Part shown: positions 1 to 5,587 of the stretch, piece by piece
How positions within the stretch are numbered: the stretch's first letter is position 1
How the letters are laid out: the number at the start of each line of letters is the position of its first letter
Assembly: GCA_023391015.1 (NCBI GenBank)
Contig: JAEWBT010000104.1
Coordinates: forward strand, 1 to 15,774
Origin: Bacteroidota bacterium
Lineage (GTDB): Bacteria; Bacteroidota; Bacteroidia; Chitinophagales; Chitinophagaceae
Length of the DNA stretch: 15,774 nt
Direction of reading: 5' to 3'
Notes under the pieces: generated by a model
Told to the model about the DNA's origin: nothing
What the model saw: the letters and a program-made list of their open reading frames with translations, nothing else
Database searches by the model: none
Made by a program: the position numbers and the translations under genes

Positions 1-529
1 CGGCAAATTCGCAGCGCACAATCAGGTTTCCTTCTGCGTCTTCGCCCAGTTCTTCCAGTCCGGCGTCAATGAGTTCCAGCTCCAGGTCTTCCGGATTCAG
101 GCCTTCGGCAGCAAGCTTGAAAACGCCAAGGTGTTTAAACAGAAAACTTACCGAACCGCTGTTGCCGAGCGCGCCGCCGCCTTTGGTGAAATGGCTGCGC
201 ACGTTGGCCACGGTGCGGGTGGTGTTGTCGGTTGCGGTTACCACCATCAGGGCGATCCCGTGCGGCGCGTAGCCTTCGTAGAGCACCTCATCATAGTTAG
301 AAGTGTCTTTGCCGAGCGCGTTTTTGATGGCCCCTTCGATGCGGTCTTTCGGCATGTTCACCGCCTTGCCGTTCTGCATCACGCGGCGCAGCATGGGGTT
401 GGTGTCGGGGTCGGGACCGCCTTTTTTTACGGCAATGGCAATTTCTTTGCCGATGCGGGTAAATTGTTTGGCCATGCGGTCATAGCGGGCAAACATGGCA
501 GACTTACGAACTTCAAATATGCGACCCAT
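1..529 (-). CDS. yebC: YebC/PmpR (TACO1) family protein, 3'-truncated by window edge
   Basis: Translating the minus strand from the ATG at 529 gives about 176 residues open to the window edge, so the C-terminal part of a protein usually near 240 residues is missing. The start MGRIFEVRKSAMFARYDRMAK, then GKEIAIAVKKGGPDPDTNP, NMPKDRIEGAIKNA, YEGYAPHGIALMV and the TDN-TRTVANVR block are hallmarks of the YebC/TACO1 family. These proteins are annotated as DNA-binding regulators, and several members have more recently been implicated in translation of proline-rich stretches. The N-terminus is the Bacteroidetes type rather than the enterobacterial MAGHSKW type. A -7 like box lies 26 bp upstream, consistent with a separate short transcript. 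Family assignment is secure; the precise role is not visible here. Confidence 0.95.
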   Translation of the reverse strand, partial: MGRIFEVRKSAMFARYDRMAKQFTRIGKEIAIAVKKGGPDPDTNPMLRRVMQNGKAVNMPKDRIEGAIKNALGKDTSNYDEVLYEGYAPHGIALMVVTATDNTTRTVANVRSHFTKGGGALGNSGSVSFLFKHLGVFKLAAEGLNPEDLELELIDAGLEELGEDAEGNLIVRCEFA

Positions 530-554
530 AGGGTAAGAAAGTAAAATTTTTGCG

Positions 555-562
555 CGAAGGTA
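555..562 (-). promoter_or_regulatory. Candidate -7 box of yebC (TACCTTCG)
   Basis: Read on the minus strand, TACCTTCG fits the Bacteroidetes -7 consensus TAnnTTTG except for C at the seventh base. The same octamer occurs at comparable positions before fsa and the ABC-F gene in this window. I see no clear TTG -33 element at the usual spacing. Confidence 0.5.
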
Positions 563-659
563 CAGGAACCACCGAAAAAGTAAAGCGCAGGAGCTTGGGG
601 AAGGCGAAACGAATTTTTCTCACAGATGCACGCAGAAGTTGTGCAACCGCTGTTGTCGC

Positions 660-740
660 TTTGTTTTGTCATTCCGCCGAAAGGCGGAATCTGGCAGGCC
701 CTCTTTAAGACCCTGCCTTACGGCAGGGTGACAAAACAAA
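660..740. repeat. 81-bp MITE/REP-like element with 12-bp terminal inverted repeats
   Basis: TTTGTTTTGTCA at 660-671 is exactly the reverse complement of TGACAAAACAAA at 729-740. Just inside each end sits a hairpin with an 8-bp stem and 4-nt loop: ATTCCGCC/GGCGGAAT (671-690, loop gaaa) and ACCCTGCC/GGCAGGGT (710-729, loop ttac). The 19-nt middle is not obviously structured. There is no ORF of note and no clear target-site duplication. The two facing hairpin units resemble a paired REP element. Related units lie at 14586-14608, 14636-14727 and 14783-14810. Confidence 0.75.
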
Positions 741-742
741 AG

Positions 743-884
743 GAACCATAAAAATGGAGTTTTCAGTCGTTCTTTTTTGGGAAACAGAATCGTGGTTAAA
801 ACCATGAACTTCCAGTGTCGAATCGGCGTTGCATGCTTTCTCTTTCAAAAAAAATTTCCGGAAAAAAGACCTGACTGCACAAAA
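743..884. other. Non-coding stretch between the repeat element and the fsa terminator
   Basis: No supported gene. The region is AT-rich, holds the short dyad TGGTT-aa-AACCA near 793-804 and one TTTCCGGAAA palindrome at 855-864. Any ORF crossing it is a shadow of fsa. Confidence 0.6.
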
Positions 885-909
885 AAAAGCCTCTTGCAAG
901 GAGGCTTTT
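881..909 (-). terminator. Intrinsic terminator of fsa
   Basis: On the minus strand AAAAGCCTC (909-901) pairs with GAGGCTTTT (893-885) across a 7-nt loop and is followed by a run of eight T (888-881). It begins 33 bp past the fsa stop codon. This is a textbook Rho-independent terminator. Confidence 0.85.
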
Positions 910-941
910 CGATTGGAAGATTTCCGGAAATCCAGGGTGTT

Positions 942-1595
942 TTAACCCAGATTTTGCGCGTCTTTGAGGAACTGCGCCAGACCCAGATCGGTAAGCGGAT
1001 GCTTCAGGAGGCCCAGAATAGAAGCGAGCGGTGTGGTCACCACATCGGCACCGGCTTCGGCACACTTCACGATGTGCAAAGGCGAGCGAATAGAAGCCGC
1101 CAGCACCTCGGTCATATAGCCCTGGGTGTTGTAGATTTTTACGATTTGCTCGATGAGCTGAATGCCGTCCCAGTTGCCGTCGTCGATGCGGCCAATGAAA
1201 GGCGACACATACGTAGCGCCGGCTTTGGCGGCCAGAATGGCTTGTCCGGCAGAGAAAACGAGCGTACAGTTGGTAGCGATGCCGTTGTCGGAGAACCACT
1301 TAATGGCTCTCACGCCGTCGCGGGTCATGGGCACTTTCACCACAATGTTTTCGTGCAGCCCGGCAAACTGCTGTCCTTCGCGGATCATCCCGTCGTAATC
1401 GGTGCTCAGCACTTCGGCGGAGATGGGGCCATCCACGATTTCGCAAATGGCGCGGTAGTGGTCGAGCACCGCTTGTGCGCCCTGGATGCCTTCTTTGGCC
1501 ATCAGCGACGGGTTGGTGGTTACGCCGTCGAGCACGCCGAGGTCGTGCGCTTCGCGGATTTGCGCCAGATTGGCGGTGTCAATAAAAAATCGCAT
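942..1595 (-). CDS. fsa: Fructose-6-phosphate aldolase / transaldolase-like protein (TalC family)
   Basis: The 217-residue product is the full length of the short transaldolase family (class I aldolase, TIM barrel). It begins MRFFIDTANLAQIREAHDLG with the DGVTTNPSLMAKEG motif at 23-36. The Schiff-base lysine is K87 in ENIVVKVPMTRDG. NCTLVFSAGQAILAAKAGA and SPFIGRIDD follow in the expected order. Members either cleave fructose 6-phosphate to dihydroxyacetone and glyceraldehyde 3-phosphate or act as transaldolases in the non-oxidative pentose phosphate pathway; sequence reading alone cannot decide which. It has its own -7 box and terminator, so it is probably monocistronic. A phosphosugar isomerase lies two features upstream, so both nearby enzymes act on fructose 6-phosphate. 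The start codon is the family-typical one, without a visible Shine-Dalgarno sequence. Confidence 0.95.
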   Translation of the reverse strand: MRFFIDTANLAQIREAHDLGVLDGVTTNPSLMAKEGIQGAQAVLDHYRAICEIVDGPISAEVLSTDYDGMIREGQQFAGLHENIVVKVPMTRDGVRAIKWFSDNGIATNCTLVFSAGQAILAAKAGATYVSPFIGRIDDGNWDGIQLIEQIVKIYNTQGYMTEVLAASIRSPLHIVKCAEAGADVVTTPLASILGLLKHPLTDLGLAQFLKDAQNLG

Positions 1596-1627
1596 GAAAA
1601 AGGGGGATGCAGATACGTTTCAGGGGG

Positions 1628-1635
1628 CGAAGGTA
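1628..1635 (-). promoter_or_regulatory. Candidate -7 box of fsa (TACCTTCG)
   Basis: The minus strand reads TACCTTCG, the same octamer as before yebC and the ABC-F gene, 32 bp upstream of the fsa start codon. The heptad array at 1645-1679 lies directly upstream, where an activator or repressor could bind. Confidence 0.5.
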
Positions 1636-1644
1636 CGGACAGCT

Positions 1645-1679
1645 GTGTTTCATGTGTCATGTTCCATGTTTCATGTGTC
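1645..1679 (-). repeat. Array of five 7-bp units (consensus GANACAT)
   Basis: Read on the minus strand: GACACAT, GAAACAT, GGAACAT, GACACAT, GAAACAC, without gaps. Units 1-2 and 4-5 together give the 13-bp direct repeat TGTTTCATGTGTC (plus strand) at a distance of 21 bp. It sits just upstream of the fsa -7 box. Confidence 0.8.
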
Positions 1680-1853
1680 CTACGAGAATCAGGCTTTTGC
1701 TTTCCGGAATGCGGTCATGATACCGGACGCAGCCCATCGTCAAGCTCAGGGTGACAGCGAAGGATACAGACGCGGCGGCGATTTTTTCCGGAAAACCAAC
1801 CTCAATAAAACCTGGACGGCCCTGATTCCAACGACACTTACGGGCATAAAAAA
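1680..1853. other. Non-coding stretch between heptad array and SRP RNA
   Basis: No supported gene. It contains two TTCCGGAA palindromes (1702-1709 and within TTTCCGGAAA at 1785-1794). Around 1733-1756 is a TGTCACCCTGAGCTTGACG-type sequence on the minus strand, which shares the TGTCACCCTG core with the element units at 710-740 and 14783-14810. Confidence 0.5.
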
Positions 1854-1956
1854 TCCTGGCAAGCTCCTTCTATCGCGCCGCTACAACCGCTTACCCTTGC
1901 TACCTTCCGGTCCTGGGGGAGTTCAGCAGGAGCTGGCCGTAAAAGACTTGCCAGGG
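1854..1956 (-). ncRNA. ffs: Bacterial small signal recognition particle RNA (4.5S type)
   Basis: The minus strand contains the diagnostic SRP helix-8 block CCCAGGACCGGAAGGTAGCAAGGG followed by TAAGCGG, with the GGAA tetraloop closed by C-G and the asymmetric loops expected for Ffh binding. The ends pair: CCCTGGCAAG at the 5' end (1956-1947) with CTTGCCAGGA at the 3' end, giving about 103 nt. A run of six T follows the 3' end. The -7 box TACTTTTG at 1967-1960 places transcription initiation at or next to the predicted 5' end. The RNA pairs with Ffh to target nascent membrane proteins. The exact ends are inferred from pairing. Confidence 0.92.
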
Positions 1957-1959
1957 CGG

Positions 1960-1967
1960 CAAAAGTA
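1960..1967 (-). promoter_or_regulatory. -7 box of the SRP RNA gene (TACTTTTG)
   Basis: TACTTTTG matches TAnnTTTG perfectly and ends 4 nt before the predicted 5' end of the RNA, the spacing expected for Bacteroidetes sigma factor. No convincing TTG -33 element is visible upstream. Confidence 0.7.
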
Positions 1968-2019
1968 AGGCAGCTTCCGGAACCTTCCTAAAAAAGATTT
2001 TTCCGGAAAGTCGTTGCAC

Positions 2020-3018
2020 CTAAATAACCGGTTTTGCAGCCAACTTTGCTTTAAGGGCATCAATGACCCTTACTTCCGTGGCGTTGACGTTGCGCATCTC
2101 GGCCAGATAAACCGAACACCAGTCGGTCATGTGTACCAAGGAGAAAAGTTGCTCCCAATAGCTGTCGCCTTCGGCAAAAAGCTCAATGATTTTCGGACTG
2201 TATTTCTCATACACTTCTTTGTTGATTTCCATACGGTAGGCCACCCGTTCCGGGTCCGACGGCGTTCGCAGGATCACCAAGGCTTTGTCGCGGGCATCGT
2301 CGCGCCAGCCCACCAATTCATTGTGATTCATTTCCGGAATGATGGCATGCCAACACAATATTTTACTATTCTCATTGAGTTGCTGGCGGAAGCGAACGGC
2401 CATGCCTTCCATTTGTCCGGAAGCATAAATAATCGGCATCTTTCCAAGCAATTTTTCCGCCAGTTCGTGCCCGATTTGCCGGTAGCGGTTGCTGTTTTCA
2501 GCAATCAGGTGCTGGGCCGTTTTGATTTCTACGATAAAGTCGCTATCGATTATCCCAAAGTGGTAGAGTATGTATAGAATCTGGACAATCGAGTATCCCA
2601 GACACGCGCGGGGCGGCATGCCGGGAGGCACTAAAATACAATCCAGGTTGTTTACATTGCAAAACGCTTGCAGGGCACCGCCGGAGGTGATGCCGACGAC
2701 AGTGGCATTCCGGTTCCGGGCGTAGCGGGCTGCCAATAGCGTTTCTTCAGTATTTCCGGAATAGGAGCAGGCAATGACCAATGTTTCCGGTCCTACAAAA
2801 GCCGGCAAGGTATATTCTTTACTGACCCAAAATGGAATGGCCAGGCGGTCGAAAACATAGTTTTGAACGATAGAGCCGCCGATTCCGGAGCCACCGAGAC
2901 CTGCAAGAACAATATTTTGAAAAATGCGCCGGGGGGTGCGAAATTTATACTGCTGACCAATTGAGAGCGCTTTTTCCAGTTGTCCCGGAAACTCCTGAAC
3001 GAGATTTTCCATCTCCAT
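2020..3018 (-). CDS. Bifunctional phosphoglucose/phosphomannose isomerase (SIS domain)
   Basis: From the ATG at 3018 the product has 332 residues, the usual size for this family. The N-terminal SIS domain shows GLGGSGIGG at 41-49 and SYSGNTEE at 85-92; PPGMPPRACLGYS at 131-143 and PEMNHNELVGW at 228-238 are typical of the bacterial PGI/PMI C-terminal part. The enzyme interconverts glucose 6-phosphate, mannose 6-phosphate and fructose 6-phosphate, linking glycolysis to mannose-derived sugar nucleotides. An upstream extension to 3114 is open but would run through the divergent yraN gene; MEMENLVQEFPGQLEKALSIG matches the family N-terminus better. MENL at 3012 is an equally possible start. A perfect TAnnTTTG (TATGTTTG) lies at 3046-3039, inside the yraN coding region. 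Confidence 0.9.
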   Translation of the reverse strand: MEMENLVQEFPGQLEKALSIGQQYKFRTPRRIFQNIVLAGLGGSGIGGSIVQNYVFDRLAIPFWVSKEYTLPAFVGPETLVIACSYSGNTEETLLAARYARNRNATVVGITSGGALQAFCNVNNLDCILVPPGMPPRACLGYSIVQILYILYHFGIIDSDFIVEIKTAQHLIAENSNRYRQIGHELAEKLLGKMPIIYASGQMEGMAVRFRQQLNENSKILCWHAIIPEMNHNELVGWRDDARDKALVILRTPSDPERVAYRMEINKEVYEKYSPKIIELFAEGDSYWEQLFSLVHMTDWCSVYLAEMRNVNATEVRVIDALKAKLAAKPVI

Positions 3019-3033
3019 AAATAAATCCGAAAA

Positions 3034-3393
3034 ATGGCCAAACATAACGAAACCGGCGCACTTGGCGAAATGCTGGCAGAACAAATTTTGGTTAAAAAAG
3101 GGTATCAAATTCATTTCCGGAACTGGCGAACCGGCAAAAAAGAAATTGATTTAATCGCTTCTTACGACAATCAGTGGATTTTTGTGGAGGTAAAAACGCG
3201 GCGCAGCAACGCGTTTGGCTATCCGGAAGATGCCGTGGATGCCCGGAAAAAAGGACACATGCGCGAGGCAGCAGCGGCTTTTCTGTTGCAAAACCCAACG
3301 GGCTTTCCTACCCTGCGCTATGATGTGGTGAGCATTACTTTTTTTCCGGCAGGCGAGCCGGAATGCATTCATTATGAAGATGCTTTTTATTGA
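3034..3393 (+). CDS. yraN: YraN family protein (UPF0102), predicted PD-(D/E)XK nuclease fold
   Basis: The 119-residue product begins MAKHNETGALGEMLAEQILVKKGY and has the family core EIDLIASYDNQWIFVEVKTRR at about 37-57, where D39, E52 and K54 form the endonuclease-like D-ExK pattern. SNAFGYPEDAVDARKKGHM and the closing YDVVSI strand also fit. Biochemical function is not established in general; the fold suggests a DNA-acting role, perhaps in recombination or repair. The gene is divergent from the isomerase with 15 bp between the two start codons, so each promoter must overlap the other's leader or coding sequence. One TTCCGGAA palindrome (3115-3122) is read here as Phe-Arg-Asn. Confidence 0.92.
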   Translation: MAKHNETGALGEMLAEQILVKKGYQIHFRNWRTGKKEIDLIASYDNQWIFVEVKTRRSNAFGYPEDAVDARKKGHMREAAAAFLLQNPTGFPTLRYDVVSITFFPAGEPECIHYEDAFY

Positions 3394-3417
3394 AAAAACA
3401 ATTCGGGATTGTAGCCC

Positions 3418-3452
3418 AAAGGCTTTGTAACAGCCTGTTTAGCCTTTCGTTT
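3418..3452 (+). terminator. Possible terminator after yraN
   Basis: AAAGGCT (3418-3424) pairs with AGCCTTT (3441-3447) around a 16-nt loop and is followed by cgtttta. An alternative inner stem is AGGCT/AGCCT. The T-tract is short, so termination strength is uncertain. Confidence 0.4.
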
Positions 3453-3463
3453 TAGAGACATTG

Positions 3464-3484
3464 TTTCCGGAAAATTTCCGGAAA
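3464..3484. repeat. Tandem pair of TTTCCGGAAA palindromes
   Basis: Two perfect 10-bp palindromes at 3464-3473 and 3475-3484, one base apart, in the gap between yraN and arsR. They belong to the window-wide TTCCGGAA family. Confidence 0.85.
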
Positions 3485-3554
3485 CAAGCTCTTTTCAAGG
3501 CTATTGAAAGCCCGTTTAAGTCTGTTTATTTGTTTTGAAAAATAGATTTTGGTC

Positions 3555-3585
3555 TTGCGCAACCAAAAAGTTGCGTTTATATTTG
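3555..3585 (+). promoter_or_regulatory. Promoter of the arsR-SRPBCC operon
   Basis: TTG at 3555-3557 (-33 element) is separated by 20 nt from TATATTTG at 3578-3585, a perfect TAnnTTTG -7 box. Transcription would begin near 3590, about 28 nt before the arsR ATG. Confidence 0.75.
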
Positions 3586-3601
3586 CAACCCATTAGTTGC
3601 A
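3558..3601 (+). promoter_or_regulatory. Two-dyad operator covering the arsR promoter
   Basis: Two perfect dyads share arms and spacer length: CGCAAC-6 nt-GTTGCG at 3558-3575 and TGCAAC-6 nt-GTTGCA at 3584-3601, 26 bp apart centre to centre. The first fills the spacer between the -33 and -7 elements; the second overlaps the end of the -7 box and the start region. This is the geometry of an autoregulated repressor gene, most simply bound by the ArsR dimer encoded just downstream. Confidence 0.7.
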
Positions 3602-3617
3602 CATAAAACCCTACGAT

Positions 3618-3947
3618 ATGCGAAGAGATATTTTTAGTGCCATAGCCGACCCTACCCGACGTGCCATTATTACCTTGCTGGCATTGCAGACGATGACGCC
3701 CAAGGCGCTGGCGGAGCATTTTCACACCACACGCCAGGCCGTTTCCAAGCACTTAAAAGTGCTGGCCGAATGTGAATTGATTACCCCCCAGCAGCAGGGC
3801 CGGGAAATTTATTACCAGCTGGAAGTAGAAAAAATGAAAGAAATCGACCGCTGGCTGGCCCAATTCCGGAAAATCTGGGAAACAAAGTTCAACCAACTCG
3901 ACACCCTTTTATCCACCCTTCAAAACCAACAAAAAGATGAACAGTAA
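3618..3947 (+). CDS. ArsR family transcriptional repressor (SRPBCC-linked type)
   Basis: From the ATG at 3618 the product has 109 residues: MRRDIFSAIADPTRRAIITLL, then the winged helix-turn-helix around 28-50 (PKALAEHFHTTRQAVSKHLKVL) and the wing GREIYYQLE. It has only one cysteine and lacks the ELCVCD metal motif, so it is unlikely to be an arsenic sensor. This subtype commonly sits next to SRPBCC/AHSA1 genes, as here, where it overlaps the next gene by 11 bp. An in-frame TTG at 3597 would add seven residues, but it lies inside the operator and about 7 nt from the predicted transcription start, so I prefer 3618. The inducing ligand is unknown. One TTCCGGAA (3864-3871) is read as Phe-Arg-Lys. 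Confidence 0.93.
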   Translation: MRRDIFSAIADPTRRAIITLLALQTMTPKALAEHFHTTRQAVSKHLKVLAECELITPQQQGREIYYQLEVEKMKEIDRWLAQFRKIWETKFNQLDTLLSTLQNQQKDEQ

Positions 3948-4449
3948 CCTGCGCTTCGACTTTTCCGTCGATAAAAATGCCAAAACCATTCACGTAGCGC
4001 GCCAGTTCAGCGCACCGCTGCCGCTGGTATGGAAAGCCTGGACCACCGCCGAACTTCTTGACCAATGGTGGGCACCTGCGCCCTGGACAGCCGAAACCCA
4101 ATCGATGGATTTCCGGAACGGCGGCCATTGGCATTATGCTATGGTGAGCCCAGAAGGCGACAAGCACTATGCCAAAGCTTTTTATCAAACCATTGTTCCG
4201 GAGCAATCCGTAACGGCAAAAGATACTTTTAGTGATGCTGCCGGAAACGTGGCCGAGGCCTTGCCGCAAAACCTGACCGAACAACACTTCAGCGCCACGG
4301 GAGACCAGACGCAAGTGGACATTCTGCTACGCTTTGAGGATCTGAAAGATTTGGAAACTACGATTGAAATGGGCTTTAAAGAAGGCTTTACGGCCGGACT
4401 TCAAAACCTGGATGTTCTTCTGGAAAAGCTGCAAAGCGCCGCTGCCTGA
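3937..4449 (+). CDS. SRPBCC / AHSA1-like START-domain protein
   Basis: A 170-residue protein. TIHVARQFSAPLPLVWKAWTTAELLDQWWAP at 17-46 is the typical first strand and helix of the Activator of Hsp90 ATPase homologue 1-like family, followed by MDFRNGGHWHYAMVSPEG and the C-terminal helix ending FKEGFTAGLQNLDVLLEKL. The fold has a deep hydrophobic pocket for lipids or small aromatic ligands; cytosolic, no signal peptide. The start codon lies within the last codons of arsR, so the two are translated from one mRNA under the dyad operator. A plausible but unproved idea is that the protein binds or consumes the ligand sensed by the repressor. A strong hairpin follows 105 bp downstream. Confidence 0.9.
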   Translation: MNSNLRFDFSVDKNAKTIHVARQFSAPLPLVWKAWTTAELLDQWWAPAPWTAETQSMDFRNGGHWHYAMVSPEGDKHYAKAFYQTIVPEQSVTAKDTFSDAAGNVAEALPQNLTEQHFSATGDQTQVDILLRFEDLKDLETTIEMGFKEGFTAGLQNLDVLLEKLQSAAA

Positions 4450-4554
4450 AAGGCAAATTACTGAAGGGCGTTTCCGTTGGAGGCCTTTTCAATTGCTGAT
4501 TGCATAGCGCAGAAGGGAAGTTTTGCGCTTTATTATATTGGATAACAAAGAAAA

Positions 4555-4597
4555 ACCGGCCCTGTTCTACCCCAACAGGGCCGGTATTTTCCGGAAA
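4555..4597 (+). terminator. Strong hairpin terminator after the arsR-SRPBCC operon
   Basis: A perfect 12-bp stem, ACCGGCCCTGTT (4555-4566) with AACAGGGCCGGT (4574-4585), closes a 7-nt loop. It is preceded by AAAGAAAAA and followed by ATTTTCC. The plus-strand T-tract is short; in the minus direction TTTTTCTTT follows the stem, so it may work both ways. Confidence 0.75.
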
Positions 4598-4607
4598 TTT
4601 CCGGAAA
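4588..4607. repeat. Abutting pair of TTTCCGGAAA palindromes
   Basis: Two 10-bp palindromes directly abut (4588-4597 and 4598-4607) just past the terminator stem. They belong to the window-wide TTCCGGAA family. Confidence 0.85.
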
Positions 4608-4741
4608 ATGATGCTTTCTGGCACAGGTGGAAAGGCCTTTGGGTGAGTTCCGCTTTAAGCCTTTAGTTCTATTGACGCAATTACCGGCAATTGAGATAAC
4701 ACTTTGATTCAGAGCGGCTTGGCGTAGGTTCGCGCAAGAAT
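4608..4741. other. Non-coding stretch upstream of the orphan gene
   Basis: No supported gene. It contains the short inverted repeats AAAGGC/GCCTTT (about 4630-4664) and CAATT/AATTG (about 4678-4693), and lies between the terminator and the start of the cassette-like region. Confidence 0.5.
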
Positions 4742-4771
4742 TTGTGGGGGGATTTATTGCGTCTATATTTG
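4742..4771 (+). promoter_or_regulatory. Promoter of the orphan gene at 4807
   Basis: TTG at 4742-4744 and a perfect -7 box TATATTTG at 4764-4771 are separated by 19 nt. The -7 box runs directly into the TGTTGTGCGCT inverted-repeat arm at 4772-4782, so initiation would fall within that arm. Confidence 0.7.
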
Positions 4772-4782
4772 TGTTGTGCGCT
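4772..4782 (+). repeat. Left inverted-repeat arm of the cassette-like locus
   Basis: TGTTGTGCGCT here is the exact reverse complement of AGCGCACAACA at 5347-5357. The match continues after one mismatch (TA beyond the arm). The two arms bracket the orphan gene. Confidence 0.7.
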
Positions 4783-4806
4783 ATAAAACCGACACCACAC
4801 TTTTAA

Positions 4807-5316
4807 ATGAAAAATTTGTTTAAACGACTTTTGTCAAAAAGTAATAGTGCTTGCGAATGTGAGAATTACAATCATTTGCAATTCAATCGAAAGGAGATTT
4901 CTCAGAGAATAAAAGAAAGCAAAAAAATTATCAGGACACTTACTCCTCTGACGCAGACTGAGAATGGGCACAGACTTTTCAAGTGTAAAAATTGTAATCA
5001 ATATTGGCAACAAAGTTGTGCGTGGAATTGGGACGGCAAGAGTTACTTATTTAAGGTTCCAGACATTGAAATCAAAGAATGGGAGAAAGAACAATTTGCA
5101 TCACCCGCAGACCTACTAATATATTCAAATTTAATGGAGGACTATTTTTCAAAAAATACGTTTAAAGAAATAGACATAAAATGCAAAATACTAGAATGCA
5201 ATAATAAATCAATTGATAAAGGAGTTTTATGCAAGACACACTTTATTGAGAACTTACAAGAATTCAATCTGCTTCCTAAAATGCCTAAGGGGAAATTATT
5301 TGAGCCATACCATTAA
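4807..5316 (+). CDS. Hypothetical AT-rich cysteine-containing protein (orphan cassette gene)
   Basis: A 169-residue cytosolic protein that I do not recognise. It begins MKNLFKRLLSKSNSACECEN. FKCKNCNQYWQQSCAW at 59-73 gives a C60-x2-C63 pair and C71, and C126, C131, C142 and H145 (CKILECNN, VLCKTH) could form a second zinc-binding group. NWDGKSYLFKVPDIEI follows the first group. There is no signal peptide or membrane segment. Codon use and base composition are clearly more AT-rich than the neighbours (many AAA, AAT, ATA, TTT codons), pointing to separate ancestry. It has its own promoter and is bracketed by inverted GCGCACAAC boxes with a structured 3' region, as in a mobile gene cassette. A defence, immunity or regulatory role is possible but unsupported. 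Confidence 0.8.
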   Translation: MKNLFKRLLSKSNSACECENYNHLQFNRKEISQRIKESKKIIRTLTPLTQTENGHRLFKCKNCNQYWQQSCAWNWDGKSYLFKVPDIEIKEWEKEQFASPADLLIYSNLMEDYFSKNTFKEIDIKCKILECNNKSIDKGVLCKTHFIENLQEFNLLPKMPKGKLFEPYH

Positions 5317-5346
5317 TGCTATAGAGTGATTTGCGACATAACATAC

Positions 5347-5550
5347 AGCGCACAACATCGGGTTTTAGGCAAGTTGGGCTGACGAATAAATCCTCAACTA
5401 TTTGCAAATCCCAGCTTCGGTTCAGACTTACGAATTACTATCAGCTTTTGTACTTAACTTCATCAATATATTTTCAATCAGCAGCGGTTATCGGCAGACG
5501 GAATGCTAGTTCCCAACCTGCATAAATCTCTGTTCGTTATCCACAACACC
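5347..5550 (+). repeat. Structured non-coding tail of the cassette-like locus
   Basis: The region starts with the right arm AGCGCACAACA (5347-5357) and ends with CGTTATCCACAACACC (5535-5550), which repeats CACAACA. Between them are imperfect hairpins, for example GCAAGTTGGG (5369-5378) against CCTCAACTATTTGC (5393-5406), and the phrases CTTCGGTTCAGACTTACG and AGCGGTTATCGGCAGACGG. No ORF here is convincing. The architecture recalls recombination sites of cassette systems, but the ends do not fit the canonical integron RYYYAAC/GTTRRRY cores, so identity is open. Confidence 0.5.
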
Positions 5551-5587
5551 CGGAAAATTTCCGGAATTTTGCTCTTCTAAATGGGTC

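Noticed and set aside
660..740. Insertion sequence remnant
   Set aside because: No transposase fragment and no target-site duplication; size and hairpins fit a MITE or paired REP better.
777..1754. Plus-strand 325-codon open frame over fsa
   Set aside because: Antisense shadow of the fsa gene; the translation has no domain-like features, while the minus strand gives a full aldolase with catalytic lysine and a terminator.
3597..3617. TTG start seven codons upstream in arsR
   Set aside because: It lies in the second operator dyad, about 7 nt from the predicted transcript start, and the family starts at MRRDIF.
5331..5525. 64-codon ORF after the orphan gene
   Set aside because: Lies across the structured non-coding tail and its inverted-repeat arm; translation is low-complexity Ser/Thr/Tyr without features.
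4772..5550. Canonical integron attC cassette
   Set aside because: The boxes GTTGTGCGC and GTTATCC do not fit the RYYYAAC/GTTRRRY cores and no integrase gene is in view; kept only as cassette-like.
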